From Polytrichum commune (taxonomy: Eukaryota; Streptophyta; Polytrichopsida; Polytrichales; Polytrichaceae): a DNA stretch of 64,000 bases. The notes beneath the pieces are model-generated. The model was not told the DNA's origin and did not search any database. It saw nothing but the letters and a program-made list of their open reading frames with translations. The first letter of the stretch is position 1, and every line of letters starts with the position of its first letter. The stretch lies in the NCBI GenBank assembly GCA_950295325.1, contig OX485804.1:37744429-37808428 (forward strand), read 5' to 3'. Below, piece by piece: positions 22,953 through 33,759 of the stretch. The translations under genes and the position numbers were made by a program.

Positions 22953-25244
22953 ATGGCATTCGGAATCGGAAGGGGAGTGGCGACGCCGCTTCTGGCAGTG
23001 ACTTTCGCCATGTATGTTGTCACTGCAACCATGGCGGGACGGATTCTGAACAGGAACATCGACGCTACTGCAGGCGCCGGCGGCTACATTGGTATGTTGA
23101 TCACTGGTCAATGTCATCTCAACAACAGAGTTATCCTATGATTCAATGGGACTTTTGGTCGAGAGTTGGTAGTTCTGCATGCAACACTTTCTATGTTCCG
23201 TAAATTTTTTTGGTGCTAATGTGAAGGTTTGAACATAGAACATATTTTATCAGGTTATTGAGGGTCAAACTCATTTTGGAATAGCAAGAGGTCTTAGTTT
23301 AAGGATTTTGGGTCTTAAGATGCCCATATCATAGAATGTCCTACACTTAAACCTTTACATCAACTTCAAGTATGCACCAACTTAGAAGTTACCGAACATG
23401 GAAAGTGCTGTATATAAATCAACCAACTTCCGACCAGGAGTCCGATTTAAATGATAACTGTAGTAGAGTTATCGTTGACCTCAATGGGACTATTTGTCGG
23501 GAGTTCTTGGACCCTATGATTTTTCATTGGTTGTTTTGCATATGAAATCGATTATTATTTCTTTCCACTTGTGGTGCATGCTTGGAGAGAGTGTTTAGAA
23601 TGTATAGCTACCTATTTGTGTTTAGCACCTCTTGCCATGCCAAAATGAGTTTGACCTCAATGGAGTCATATATAGAGTATTCTTTAATCAAACCTGCACA
23701 CTCGCTTCAAGCATGCACAAAATACTTACTGAACATGAAAGTATACATGCAAATCAACCAACTCCCACCAAAAATGATCTTCACTTAGAGGATAGCTCTA
23801 ATTTCAACAATTTCGTTTCCAAAATCAAAGAAAGGCGTAGTGCAATGAGGTCTTTGTATTCTGGAGAAGAGAGGATGATGATCAACTTCTTTTCGAAACT
23901 TTTGACGGTTTCGTTTCTAAAATCAAGAAAGGGTTTGAAAGTGCAACGAGGAAATTGTTTCTTAAGTAAGAGAAGATTTTTTGAGCTCATAACGAGGCAG
24001 CGCGTGATTTCTTTGAGAAGGTTTGGCCGCATTAATCTCAATCGTCCTGATGAATGCTGTGAGTTATATTATGCTGGAGTTATCTTCCGTCTTGATCCAT
24101 GCGAGCACTACTGAGATGCATGTGTGATTGCTATAGGCAATGCGGCGACATTTTACTTCCTGCCTCTTGTACTCATCGCCTCAGTGGCGGGCCTGGCGTC
24201 TACTTTGGCGGGAGTTCATCACTTGCGCGTGTGGAGGACTGACAGCCTTGCTGCTGCTGCGTCCGCCTGTCTGATCGCCTGGTTGCTCACTCTCCTTGCC
24301 TTCGGGTAAGCTGATTGTTTATGTGCGCAAGTCGGAAGATATATAGATGCGTAGAATGTCGCAGAGTTGACATTAAAGTGCGCAGTAAGATGACATTAAC
24401 TCGATCAAAACGCATTCACCTAACGCATTATCTACATGATTCAATCGAAGCTGCTGCAGTTGTGGATTTCTGCAATTCAGCTACCTGGAGGTCTGGAAAA
24501 GGCGACATATTTTTTTTCCTATTGTTTTCTTTCTCGAGAGTCTCTTGGTATTGAAATTTGAAGAACCATGATGTGACTGGAATTCCTCAGTACTCATCTT
24601 TATTTATAAGATACTTGAGCCGCATTGATTCGAGTGATTTCAGAATTGAGATTCCCCTGTCTTGTTGACATTCAAAATCTGGATGATAATTAAGAAGGAC
24701 TGATGGCTCTTCTCGATCGACTGTGCAGTATTTCTTGCAAGGAGATCCACATTGGCGGCCCACGCTCTCGGGAACTGGTAAGACCACATTCATGTCAGAG
24801 TATTTTGTCAAAGATATTTGGAGCTGCCATGATCTCTCAGGATGGCATGTTTTACATGAATATGACGTGTATTCTGAGGAAAAGGAAATTTGGAATGATC
24901 GATTCACGTTTAAGGTTTAATTCTTGAAGTTTAATGATTAGATGGAGAACTCCTTCCATCTTGGTAAGTTGCAACTACGTAGGTTTACCCCTGGCGGCCA
25001 CTTCTATACGGTGGTAGAGTGACTTTGACATGCAACTTATTTGGCTTCTTTATTGCAGAAAGCAGTGGAAGCAATTATTATCATATTGGCTTTCTTTGAG
25101 CTCGTCTATTTGCTATCCCTCCATGCCGGAAGCTTGGGTGGCGACTACGGCCCCGCATACGCCAACACTGCTTCTGGAGCTGGCCATATCAGTTTGCAGG
25201 CAGAAAAACATCACCACGGTATCCCGGCTGCTGCAGCTGTCTAA
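22953..25244 (+). CDS. AWPM-19/PM19-like plasma-membrane protein, copy 1 (4 exons)
   Basis: Exons 22953-23091, 24137-24305, 24729-24777 and 25059-25244 splice in consistent phase (1, 2, 0) to give 180 aa. The protein begins MAFGIGRGVATPLL. It has four hydrophobic segments, about residues 12-34, 50-70, 82-104 and 120-142. Family motifs are RNIDATAGAGGYIGNAATFY, LASTLAGVHHLRVWRTDSLA, CKEIHIGG and LLSLHAG. The C terminus has GGDYGPAY followed by a His/Ala-rich tail. AWPM-19 proteins are integral plasma-membrane proteins associated in seed plants with ABA, dehydration or freezing responses, and some members are reported as ABA transporters. That role is inferred here from family only. The 1045-bp first intron contains diverged internal duplications. 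A second copy follows 2 kb downstream. Confidence 0.9.
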
Positions 25245-27198
25245 ATTATTATGGCGATCGATCCCTTGCAGGCATCCCCTATCTAGTCGACCGCAACACG
25301 TATAAAGCGGGAGGTTTAAGAGTGGCACCAGAGGACTAATTGAAGATCCTTTAATTAGTACTTACAGGATGGTGATCCGTGATGCAGCGTCGAGTACTTA
25401 TAGCTCAATTTGCACTGCATGAGCATAACTTTTGACTCCGGACAACTCTCTGAATGTAATATCTCGTTGTCAATATTCTAAAGAAGGGGTATTTAAGGCA
25501 TGAACTTGCATTTGGGCTCATGTGCTTCGTGTTACTGTGAGTCTAATTTGGGTCGTTGGCTATTCTTGTCTTTCATTGCTTGTGAGATGGTGCATGCTTA
25601 TCCTCAGATGTATCCATAGCTGATTGAGATACATGAGCTTTAGTCACATTTTACCTCACGATAGTGAATCCGAGCAACATATATAAAGACAAATCAAGGT
25701 TCTAGGAGTAATTCTAGCACTCACACTGGAGGACCATCGGAGCACATTCCGCTTCAACGCATCAGGATACACCATGGTGTAATGAATTAGCTACACCCCT
25801 GAACAGGATGAAGTCGGACTCATGAACCCTACCCTGGTTGCATGCATGCAGGCTTGTTTCCATCCGACCGTTTGCCAGCGGCACGCTGTGAATATAGGTA
25901 TTGAAGCTATTGAGAGTTTCCTTCGTACATTATTACAGATTTGCATCAATGTGGTGACCTTACTTACAGATTAGTTACATACGTATGGGAGTAAGAATCA
26001 ACACAGCTTCTCTAATAAACCTTTTAGGTATATCATGTATATGGGCATCGTACCTACAAGAATTTGGTATTCAGACATCATTAGAAACCGAATCCGATTT
26101 AACGATACTATATTACTTAATTGAGTAGGGAACATAAAGGTACCTTCCGATCGAGCGAATTAGGGTTTGTTCATCCCAACAAACTTGGGTATGTTAATTC
26201 TTGCATTCGTGACGAATCAACGTGCTCCACATGGAGGAACTATGCTGTACACTCATCAGACGACGCATGCACTCTACGCGCCGATTCCATCATGGGTAGG
26301 ACATATAACTGAACGACAGGTACGATCCCCTGTACAATCTTGCACATTAAAATAAGTTAGTTGGTGCATGATTTAAAAGAATGTGCTCACGAATAGGTAG
26401 TCACGAACTGTGGATACTAGCTAGGTATGAACTGCGTGCAATCAACTTATAATTTCCAACAACCGAAGTGATAGATGAATGAGCATCTTGTAACAACCGA
26501 CATGCACAGTGCAGACTGAGACTTGGAAGTGAATACTCATCTAATGAGAGGAAGTCTCGAGAAATTCAAAAATGGAGAAGAAGATCACGAGGGTGGGATC
26601 GTTCACCTCTGAAGATTTTCCCGCTCTTGGCTGCAAGTCCATGGTTGACGGTTAGCCCTAACTGCCATAGGCGGAGACGGAAACTCTAATTTCCAACGTT
26701 CCTATTTTCAAATTCTGGCCACCCATCGAGGCGTATTTCCCATATCACCGGCTGCCATATGGCAGTACACATCATGCGTGGCCATGCTGAACCTCACTAT
26801 AGGATAGCTGAGGTAGGAGGGAAAAGTGAGAAAGATAGTGTTTCTGCATTGTCATGGTTTACTAAGACTTGTCGACTTTCTTGAAGGTTCAGCTTCTTAT
26901 CGATATTCTCCAAGTCATGAAGATAGTAGGTATATTAGTGCAGTTTCCTATTTGAGCTCTTGCAAAAGATCATTGCAGAGTCTGCCTACATAGTTCCTGT
27001 GCTTCCATGCAGTTAAATATTTGATGTCATAAATTTTCCAGATTAATTACTTCAAGGAAGCTTGTTCTTTGCTGAACATTTATGCGATCTCTGTGTGCAG
27101 GAAAACTGGTTGACAATTCTTGATATCGATTGAATCCGCCAAGACTTGTTCTGTGCATTCCTGCAGCAGTTATCTGATCTTTGAAGCTTATCATCGGG
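25245..27198. other. Spacer between the two AWPM-19 genes
   Basis: It contains the 3' region of copy 1 and the promoter of copy 2. No additional gene or clear repeat is supported. Acceptor-like sites GTGTGCAG (about 27100) and CCTGCAG (about 27168) suggest a non-coding leader exon for copy 2. Confidence 0.4.
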
Positions 27199-29081
27199 AT
27201 GGCCTTCGGTGTTGGAAGGGGGATTTCCACCCCACTTCTGGTTGTGAACTTTGCCATGTACCTTGTCACTGCAGTTCTTGCAGGATGGGCTCTTAATAAA
27301 AACATCGACTCGTCTGCAGGCACTGGTGGCTACGTAGGTATGTGCCGATCATGAACTTTGTAATTTTATCTCAACAATGTAAATAATTCCTGGTTGGTAT
27401 TCTCATTGCCCTACTGAATAAAGAAACCAGGTAGAAGATGATGATGTGAGCTCAAATATGAAAGGATTTGCATACGTAGAAGAAATTGCCCCAGAAGTGG
27501 TATCAACGAAGGACGGGAAAAGCACATCTTTGATTGATGTCCTGTCATGTCATCTTTATCCAAATGCAAACTTGACGCATGATAGTCATGGTCACCTATG
27601 GTTTCGAAAGGTGGGTTTCCTCTTCAATCTTTTTATTGTATGGATTGTAATGGGAATATTATTCTATTGATTGGACCGGTGGTCTGGCGATCATAGGCAA
27701 TGCGGCGACATTCTACTTTTTGCCACTAGTGCTCATCGCCTCTGTGGTGGGCCTGGCGTCCACCTTGGCTGGGATTCATCACCTCCGGGTATGGAGGACT
27801 GATAGCCTTGCTGCTGCTGCTTCCGCCTCCCTGGTCGCCTGGTCACTCACCCTACTTGCCTTTGGGTAAGTAATCATTATTCTTATTTCTTTCTCAAAGA
27901 TTATATCGCACGATGTTCCGCCATAGCTGCAAGTATGGCGAGTCAAAGTTTATTGTGCTGTCATGTAGTCAGTTGGAGGAGAGCATACCAGTTGCGTATA
28001 CTTTCTCGTCACCGGTATGTACAACTGCAAAATCTTAAGTAGCATTTCGTTCAAGTAAAAAAATGATTACTGATTTCACATACGGTTGAATCTGATTTCT
28101 TTCTCAAAGATGATATCACACGTTGTTTCTCCATAGCTACAAGTATGTTGTGTCAAATTTTCTTGGCTGTGTCATGTACTCATTTGGAGGAGGCATACTG
28201 GTAACACTTTCGCCTCACCGATATGTTCAACTGCAACGTCTTGGATTACATTTCTTTCATATTTAGAAAATTCTTACTGTTATTAGATACGGTTAGAGAA
28301 CACTCTCATGGTCAAACCTTACACCGGAGTTGCACGGAACACAAATGTGGACATTGAACGACTTAAGTAACGCGATTTCAAATAACAGGCAATGTGATGA
28401 TTTAGTTTTCTGAAGTGCCGGAAAATACACATTGTGCTATCGAGTTTCTTGGTTGTGCAGCGTTTCTTGCAAGGAGATGCACATCGGCGGCCCGCGCTCT
28501 CGGAAACTGGTACGTCATCCTCCTTGCCTGAAATGTTCAGCTACATGCTCTCATTGTGGAATTGTATGCTATCTTTTCATTATAGCTATCTATCGTCCAA
28601 GAGGTGGTGATGATGAATCTCGATTCCTTAGGACATTGCATACCCAAGAGAATAAGAACACAAGGTTGCTTGAAAGCTCGCAGAGTGTGAAACAAGAAGA
28701 CAGATTTCAAGCAACCTTGTGTTCTTTGCAAATTGCATACCCAAGAGAGTGACTCGAAGCCCAACATCTTCCGAGGCCAAACCGCCTTCCAAACCTCAGT
28801 CACGAAATTTGTTGGCAGGAAGTTGTTTGGTACGGGTATGTGGAATGTGATGCTACTTGGTTTCTGATGCTAACTTCTTGCTGCAGAAAGTGGTGGAGGC
28901 CTTCACCATCATCTTGGCTGCCTTCGAGCTGCTGTATTTGCTGTCCCTCCATGTTGGGATCTTCGGAGGTGACTATGGCCCTGCATGCACAACCACTCCT
29001 GGGGTGAGCGCCGCTACTACTGGCCATGTTGGTTTGCAGAGTGAGAAACATCACTCTGCTGCTGCTGCTGCCGCTGTCTGA
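27199..29081 (+). CDS. AWPM-19/PM19-like plasma-membrane protein, copy 2 (4 exons)
   Basis: Exons 27199-27337, 27697-27865, 28461-28509 and 28887-29081 give 183 aa. The first three exons are exactly the same length as in copy 1 (139, 169 and 49 nt) and splice phases are identical, so the two genes are a tandem duplication. The protein begins MAFGVGRGISTPLLVVNFAM. It has GGYVGNAATFYFLPLVLIAS, GLASTLAGIHHLRVWRTDS, CKEMHIGGPRSRKL and LYLLSLHVGIFGGDYGP, with four predicted membrane segments. The tail carries HH and a poly-Ala run. Both copies appear intact. Intron 1 holds an exon-like open segment (27431-27609), intron 2 a 210-bp tandem duplication, and intron 3 a perfect 22-bp hairpin. Confidence 0.9.
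27887..28300. repeat. About 210-bp tandem duplication in intron 2 of AWPM-19 copy 2
   Basis: TTTCTTTCTCAAAGATTATA at about 27885 and TTTCTTTCTCAAAGATGATA at about 28098 start two diverged copies. Both continue with CCATAGCTGCAAGTATG / CCATAGCTACAAGTATG and end near an ACGGTT word. Confidence 0.65.
28635..28748. repeat. Perfect 22-bp hairpin flanked by 17-bp direct repeats
   Basis: Direct repeats ATTGCATACCCAAGAGA lie at 28635-28651 and 28732-28748. Between them, 28654-28675 is the exact reverse complement of 28705-28726, leaving a 29-nt loop. The arm includes ACACAAGGTTGCTTG. It lies in intron 3 of AWPM-19 copy 2. It could be a small insertion with a long target duplication, a template-switch product, or a small-RNA foldback. 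Confidence 0.7.
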
Positions 29082-31177
29082 CTGAAGCACTGCAAGAAGT
29101 TTGATGTAGTTTCTAGACCCAAGAACCGCAAGAAGTTTGAGGGAAGCAATGACATCACAGAATAGATCACTCTGCATGACTTAGTAGAGCTATTACTAAG
29201 AGAATCGAAGTGTTCCGGTTGTCAATTTTATCTTTAGAGAAAACGAATCCAACTTTGCTTGAAAGCTATCTTCACGATTCACTCTGTAGGCCTTAGAAGA
29301 GCATAGATTTATCCCTCTATGAAACTTACTGATGATGTTTCCATATTCTCAGCATGACATTGTTATGGGGTTCCAGCTCAGAAGTGTGCATCTCGTGTAT
29401 GCAGAATGTCACAATGTTCTCACTGTTACCAAATCTTGGAGCCTGATGTGCGATCCAGACGGCAAAAATACAATTCTGTGTCTGAATGTAGCCGCCACCT
29501 CTCAACAGAGGCCTTTAAGCATGTCTTGTAAGGAAAGTCCACACTGTGTGGTTTGTTGAAGTCGGATTGCATACGGCCATACGTTCTTAAAATTTGTGGG
29601 TATAACCGTCCTGAAGCAGAAGACAATTGGAGGCCTAACAAGCTAGAATCGACAAGATTTTGCTCTGTGTGTTTGGCTAATGAACAAAAGAATGCTCCAG
29701 GAGTCACTCATTGTCTGCGACATATTTAGAATCTTTTTGTATGATCATTCAGCTCCGGTAAGAGAAGTATCAGATAACCCTCAGATTTCTCATCAGAGTG
29801 CGCAACGTACTCAAATGATCCAAGGGAACTCGTGACATTGGAGCGAACAGCGGGAATTATATCGACACCTCTCTTACAGACGCTTTTATGTGCAGGAAAA
29901 GACCTCGATCGCTTCCGTGTTTCCAGTATACTCGTGTTGGATTTCACCTCAATACTGTGCGTATGGGCTAGGCAGAGAGTTACTGATAGAGTTTCATCTC
30001 AAAATCCAAGAAAGGCTAAAAGACATCAGCCTTATAATTTCTCTGTTACATATCCGCCATCTTCTTCAAGACCCATGGGAAGCGGAAGGACAAGTGGAGG
30101 CCTGTCAACTAAATATTGACAAAACTTGATTTCTCTCGCAAAATGAGGAAATCACACTCTAGGAATCACTTCCAATCTGGGAACTTTTGAAATGCTCTGT
30201 AAAAGAACGTATCTGTAGCTGCATTGACAGTTTTGAAGAACAGAATTTCTCACCAGAGTGAGCAATGTACTTGAATTGCAATATACAGGGGAACTCGTGA
30301 GCTTCAATAGAAATAGAGCAAAGGGGGTAAGAGGAGCCTCACACCGTGAGAGACTGTTTCAAATGTATACCTACTTAATTCTTCGATGGCGTTGGTGAGC
30401 CCTGTTCGAAGAGGAAACGCATCCTTTTAGAATTTAGCCTTGAGGATAGATTTTAGCGTTCGCGAAACTTGAGTGGTCCTAGAAGGACAGCGAGGATAGA
30501 ACTGAAATTTCATCTACACTTAGGTGAAGAATGCCGATTTTTAAATTTAGAAATTCAACCAGAGTTTAGCAGAAAAAGAATACAGTCCCAACTGAAGACA
30601 ACTGTATGTATTTCAGAGTGGTAAGTAAAATGAAATTATGGTACTTAAGCCTCCGAAGTTGATATGAACGAATCTAGGAAGAGCGTTTTGAGAAGGGAGA
30701 CACGATTGATTGGAGACCATCAGGTAGAATGTCACAACAATACGCTTTACGTGCTTTGACTTGGGAAAGAAACACTTTAGTCTACTATTTGGAAGGTCAT
30801 TCATCCTCGGAAGGTGCAACCGGGATACTTATTGTCGATGCTCTGCTTAAATGTAACCTCTATCATTTTGATGGAAAGAATTAGAATTTCCTCCTCTACA
30901 ACATGAAGTGTTCCTTATCCACCTTCCATTGCAGGAACATAAACTCGAAGGGATAGATAGCCAGCAGTTACGGAGGTTCCAAGACGTCGAGGATCATGTG
31001 AGCACCTTGTCAATAACGACAGGTAAACTACAAGAAGAGTAAGTTAGAAGCACAACACATGCTTAGAGATTAACGATTTATTGTTTACGGAGTTAACAGA
31101 AGCCTTGATGCTCCTTACCTGTTGCTGCTGCTGCTCCTGAGGCTGGAAGTTACAGAAACTTTGGCAGAGAAGCATCC
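29082..31177. other. Intergenic region between AWPM-19 copy 2 and the RING-CH gene
   Basis: No gene is supported. A diverged duplication relates about 29620-29705 (TTGGAGGCCTAACAAGCTAG) to about 30085-30170 (GTGGAGGCCTGTCAACTA), both ending in an AGGAATCACT / AGGAGTCACT word. Confidence 0.4.
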
Positions 31178-32475
31178 ATGGCAGAGCCAACTCCAAGCAG
31201 ACCCATGCATCATGATGCGGTTTCGGCCCTTACAAGCAATTCGGAAGCGACAACAGAGCATGTAATGACGGTTAGCAACCTTGGAACAGGTGGACATAAC
31301 TCCACTGAGATTGACAGCAATTTGGCCATGGCGGCCGCGTCCAGCCTTACGTTCCCCAAAGACAAAACCAAGTTGGATGTTATTGCAGAGCCAGATTCTA
31401 TGGGCCGTGTTTCTCCACTCTGCAGGTATGTATGACATATATATATCTCATCATAAATACACATCCTGCTATTTGAAGTACTGTGTCATTGAATCAAGCA
31501 GACTCATTAGACAATATTCCTTTGGGAGGATCGTGAATTTCGTACAAGAACTGGAAACTTATGGAAATTATTACCCCTGATTACATAGGATCTGTAAAGA
31601 AGGCAAGACGGGAGACGAGGACCCTCTGATATGTCTTGGCTGCAGTTGTCCCAATGAACTACGCCAAGCCCACCGTTCTTGCATCAAAGTTTACTTTGGT
31701 AGAAGAGTGAAGCGTGGGGAACATTTCTGTCGGCTTTGCAGGTAATTAAACTTTACTATTTCATTACAAACTTGACTTGCAGATTGGCTAACCTGAGCTT
31801 GTCAGATGAATGGAAATCATGTAAGTTTCTTCAATTGTTAAGGATTTTGTTCGTGATGATATAAGGTTGATGTCTTCCAAACCCTGAGGAACCGGGAAAG
31901 AATCACTTATTGAATGCAGAGAAGTGATGATGAATTTAGTAATTGAATCCACCTGTGCAGAGATGTGTTGAGGCATCATGTCTACAAATTGGCTATAGGG
32001 GACTCCGGTGACGACACTGACGTCGATGAGAAAAGAGAGAGCGTGAAAATCCAACCCAAGCAAGTGGGATTCAAGGGAATCAGAATTTATCCAACACCGC
32101 CACCTCTTTCTGACCAACATGTTCAGATGCAGCCTGCTCCTGTAAGTTCCTCTTAATTTCATCCCTACTTGTTTTATTGATGTGCACAATAAGTTAGGTA
32201 AGGGCCGCTTTAATCCGAGGTTTAAGGTTTATAACCATAGCCTAATTTTGCCAAGCGAGGTGTTGTCGTTAAGCTTAAAGTTCTCGCTTGTGGACGTGCT
32301 TACAAATTGTAGTTTTCATATCTTGCAGGATCAATTAAATGCCCGTAGAGCTGCGAACCAGGGATTACACAAAAGGAAAATGTTTGAGAGATTCGAAATT
32401 ATTTTGTTCCTCGTGTTCGTCGTGTTGGTTTTTGTCCTCTTCACTCTGTTATGTCTTCTTCTCGTGACCGCCTAG
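31178..32475 (+). CDS. RING-CH (C4HC3) zinc-finger protein with C-terminal membrane anchor (4 exons)
   Basis: Exons 31178-31425, 31589-31741, 31961-32141 and 32329-32475 splice in consistent phase (2, 2, 0) to give 242 aa ending in TAG. The RING-CH domain spans residues 82-133: C82-x2-C85-x15-C101-x-C103-x7-H111-x2-C114-x15-C130-x2-C133. This is the complete C4HC3 ligand set, with LGCSCPNELRQAH as its core. RING-CH proteins are generally E3 ubiquitin ligases; that activity is inferred from family. The N terminus (1-80) is Ser/Thr-rich and probably disordered. Residues 170-194 are Pro-rich. A basic stretch (RKMFERF) precedes a single hydrophobic segment, about 218-241, that ends the protein, suggesting a tail-anchored membrane protein. 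The zinc finger is assembled from two exons plus one split codon, so no single open frame shows it. Confidence 0.85.
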
Positions 32476-32964
32476 AGGGAATGCAATACATTTGTGCAGA
32501 TTCTGGTGATGTTTCAATCGGACAAACTGCTCAAGAAGATGTTCAGCTTCTTGGGTTCACTCCTTGTAAAAGTTTGATACCTGCTATGCAAATTTATATC
32601 TTTTACATAAATATCGTGCAGCTTAAGCTTGTCAGGTCATCTCTTCATGATATTCTACGATAGAAGACATATCTGTTGTTAGAAATCGGCAACTAAGTTT
32701 TTTGTGTGGGTTTTACCACTGTGAGACTCTGGGTCCTAAATTCATACAACTTAGCTGACTCTTCTCGTGTCAAGGCCGTTCTCGGAGGTTGAGTAACTAA
32801 GTCCGACCTGGCAAGTTTACAGATGAACAAAATGGATCAGAGCCTTACTACTGAAAAAAGAAATCGTTCGAAGAAGTTGATGATCACCAGCCATTATACA
32901 TTGCTAGTGCAGAGATCGAAACATGCGATTTCTGATCTGCAAGGACTCTAATCTATGGATCCAA
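32476..32964. other. Intergenic region, 3' flank of the RING-CH gene
   Basis: No feature is supported beyond the presumed 3' UTR of the RING-CH gene. Confidence 0.4.
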
Positions 32965-33340
32965 GGGCATCGATCAGGTTGCGACGGTCAGCAGGTTCCA
33001 ATGATCTCTGGATCGATCACAAAACTCGGGTGCTATTCAGGATGGAAGAACATATATAGCATAGTGATCAAGTTATGACGTTCAAGTTGCGGAGTGTTTT
33101 CCAGGTCGATGTAATTTAGTACGCCTTACGTTTCATCGAAGATATTCAGAGTTTCGCATGTACAAGTACCACCCTAAACATGTTGCTACACATGTTGCTC
33201 AACAAAATACATCGGAGCCTCACCTCTAAAAACAAAGACTGCCCGTGGATGTTGATGATCACTCGTCCCTTGCCAGAGAAAAGCATTCATCTATATTCAA
33301 TTCATTTTCAAAAGCTGAAATCCACTATTACGTAAATCTA
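32965..33340 (-). pseudogene. Tandem copy A of the GH5 gene 3' end
   Basis: This matches the 3' part of the GH5 gene and its downstream flank: TTCCAGGTCGATGT, CGTTTCATCGAAG and the CATGTTGCTACACATGTTGC flank. It is a roughly 376-bp unit next to copy B. Only the last codons of the enzyme are represented and they are diverged, so it is not functional. Confidence 0.7.
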
Positions 33341-33705
33341 AGACATCAATCCGGCCAAGGCTATGATCAGGAGGTTATAACTATGATGTTCGATTCGATC
33401 ACAATACTCGGGGGTATTCAGGATGGTGGAGCGTAGTATCGTAAGGAAACTCAAGTTGCGGAGGGTGTTCCAGGTCGACGTAAGCACGCCATACGTTTCA
33501 TCGAGGTTATCCACAGAGTTTCACATGCATAAGTACGTACCATCCTACACATATTGCTACACATGTTGCTCAACAAAATAGATCGGTGCCAAACAAAAGC
33601 TGTCCGGGGAAGTTGATGATTGCTCGTACCTTGCCAGAGAGAAGCATTCATTTATACTCAATATATTTTCCAAACGTGAAATCCATTATTACGTACGTGG
33701 GGCCA
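33341..33705 (-). pseudogene. Tandem copy B of the GH5 gene 3' end
   Basis: A roughly 365-bp unit beginning AGACATCAATCCGGCCAAGG, parallel to AGACATCGATCAGGTT at 33706 in the intact gene's flank. On the minus strand it encodes LDETYGVLTSTWNTLRN followed by LSFLTILRSTILNT, which mirrors the true C terminus (LDETYGLLTSTWNTIRN and LNFLTLLRSTILNS). Nothing upstream of that is present. Confidence 0.75.
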
Positions 33706-33759
33706 AGACATCGATCAGGTTTTCATGATCGTAACGAGGCTAGTCGATGTATGAATTGA

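Noticed and set aside
23632-24114. 160-aa plus-strand open frame between AWPM-19 copy 1 exons 1 and 2
   Set aside because: Lies wholly within intron 1, contains internal sequence duplications and no recognisable domain.
31115-31464. Minus-strand open frames of 84-107 aa
   Set aside because: Antisense to exon 1 of the RING-CH gene; no motif.
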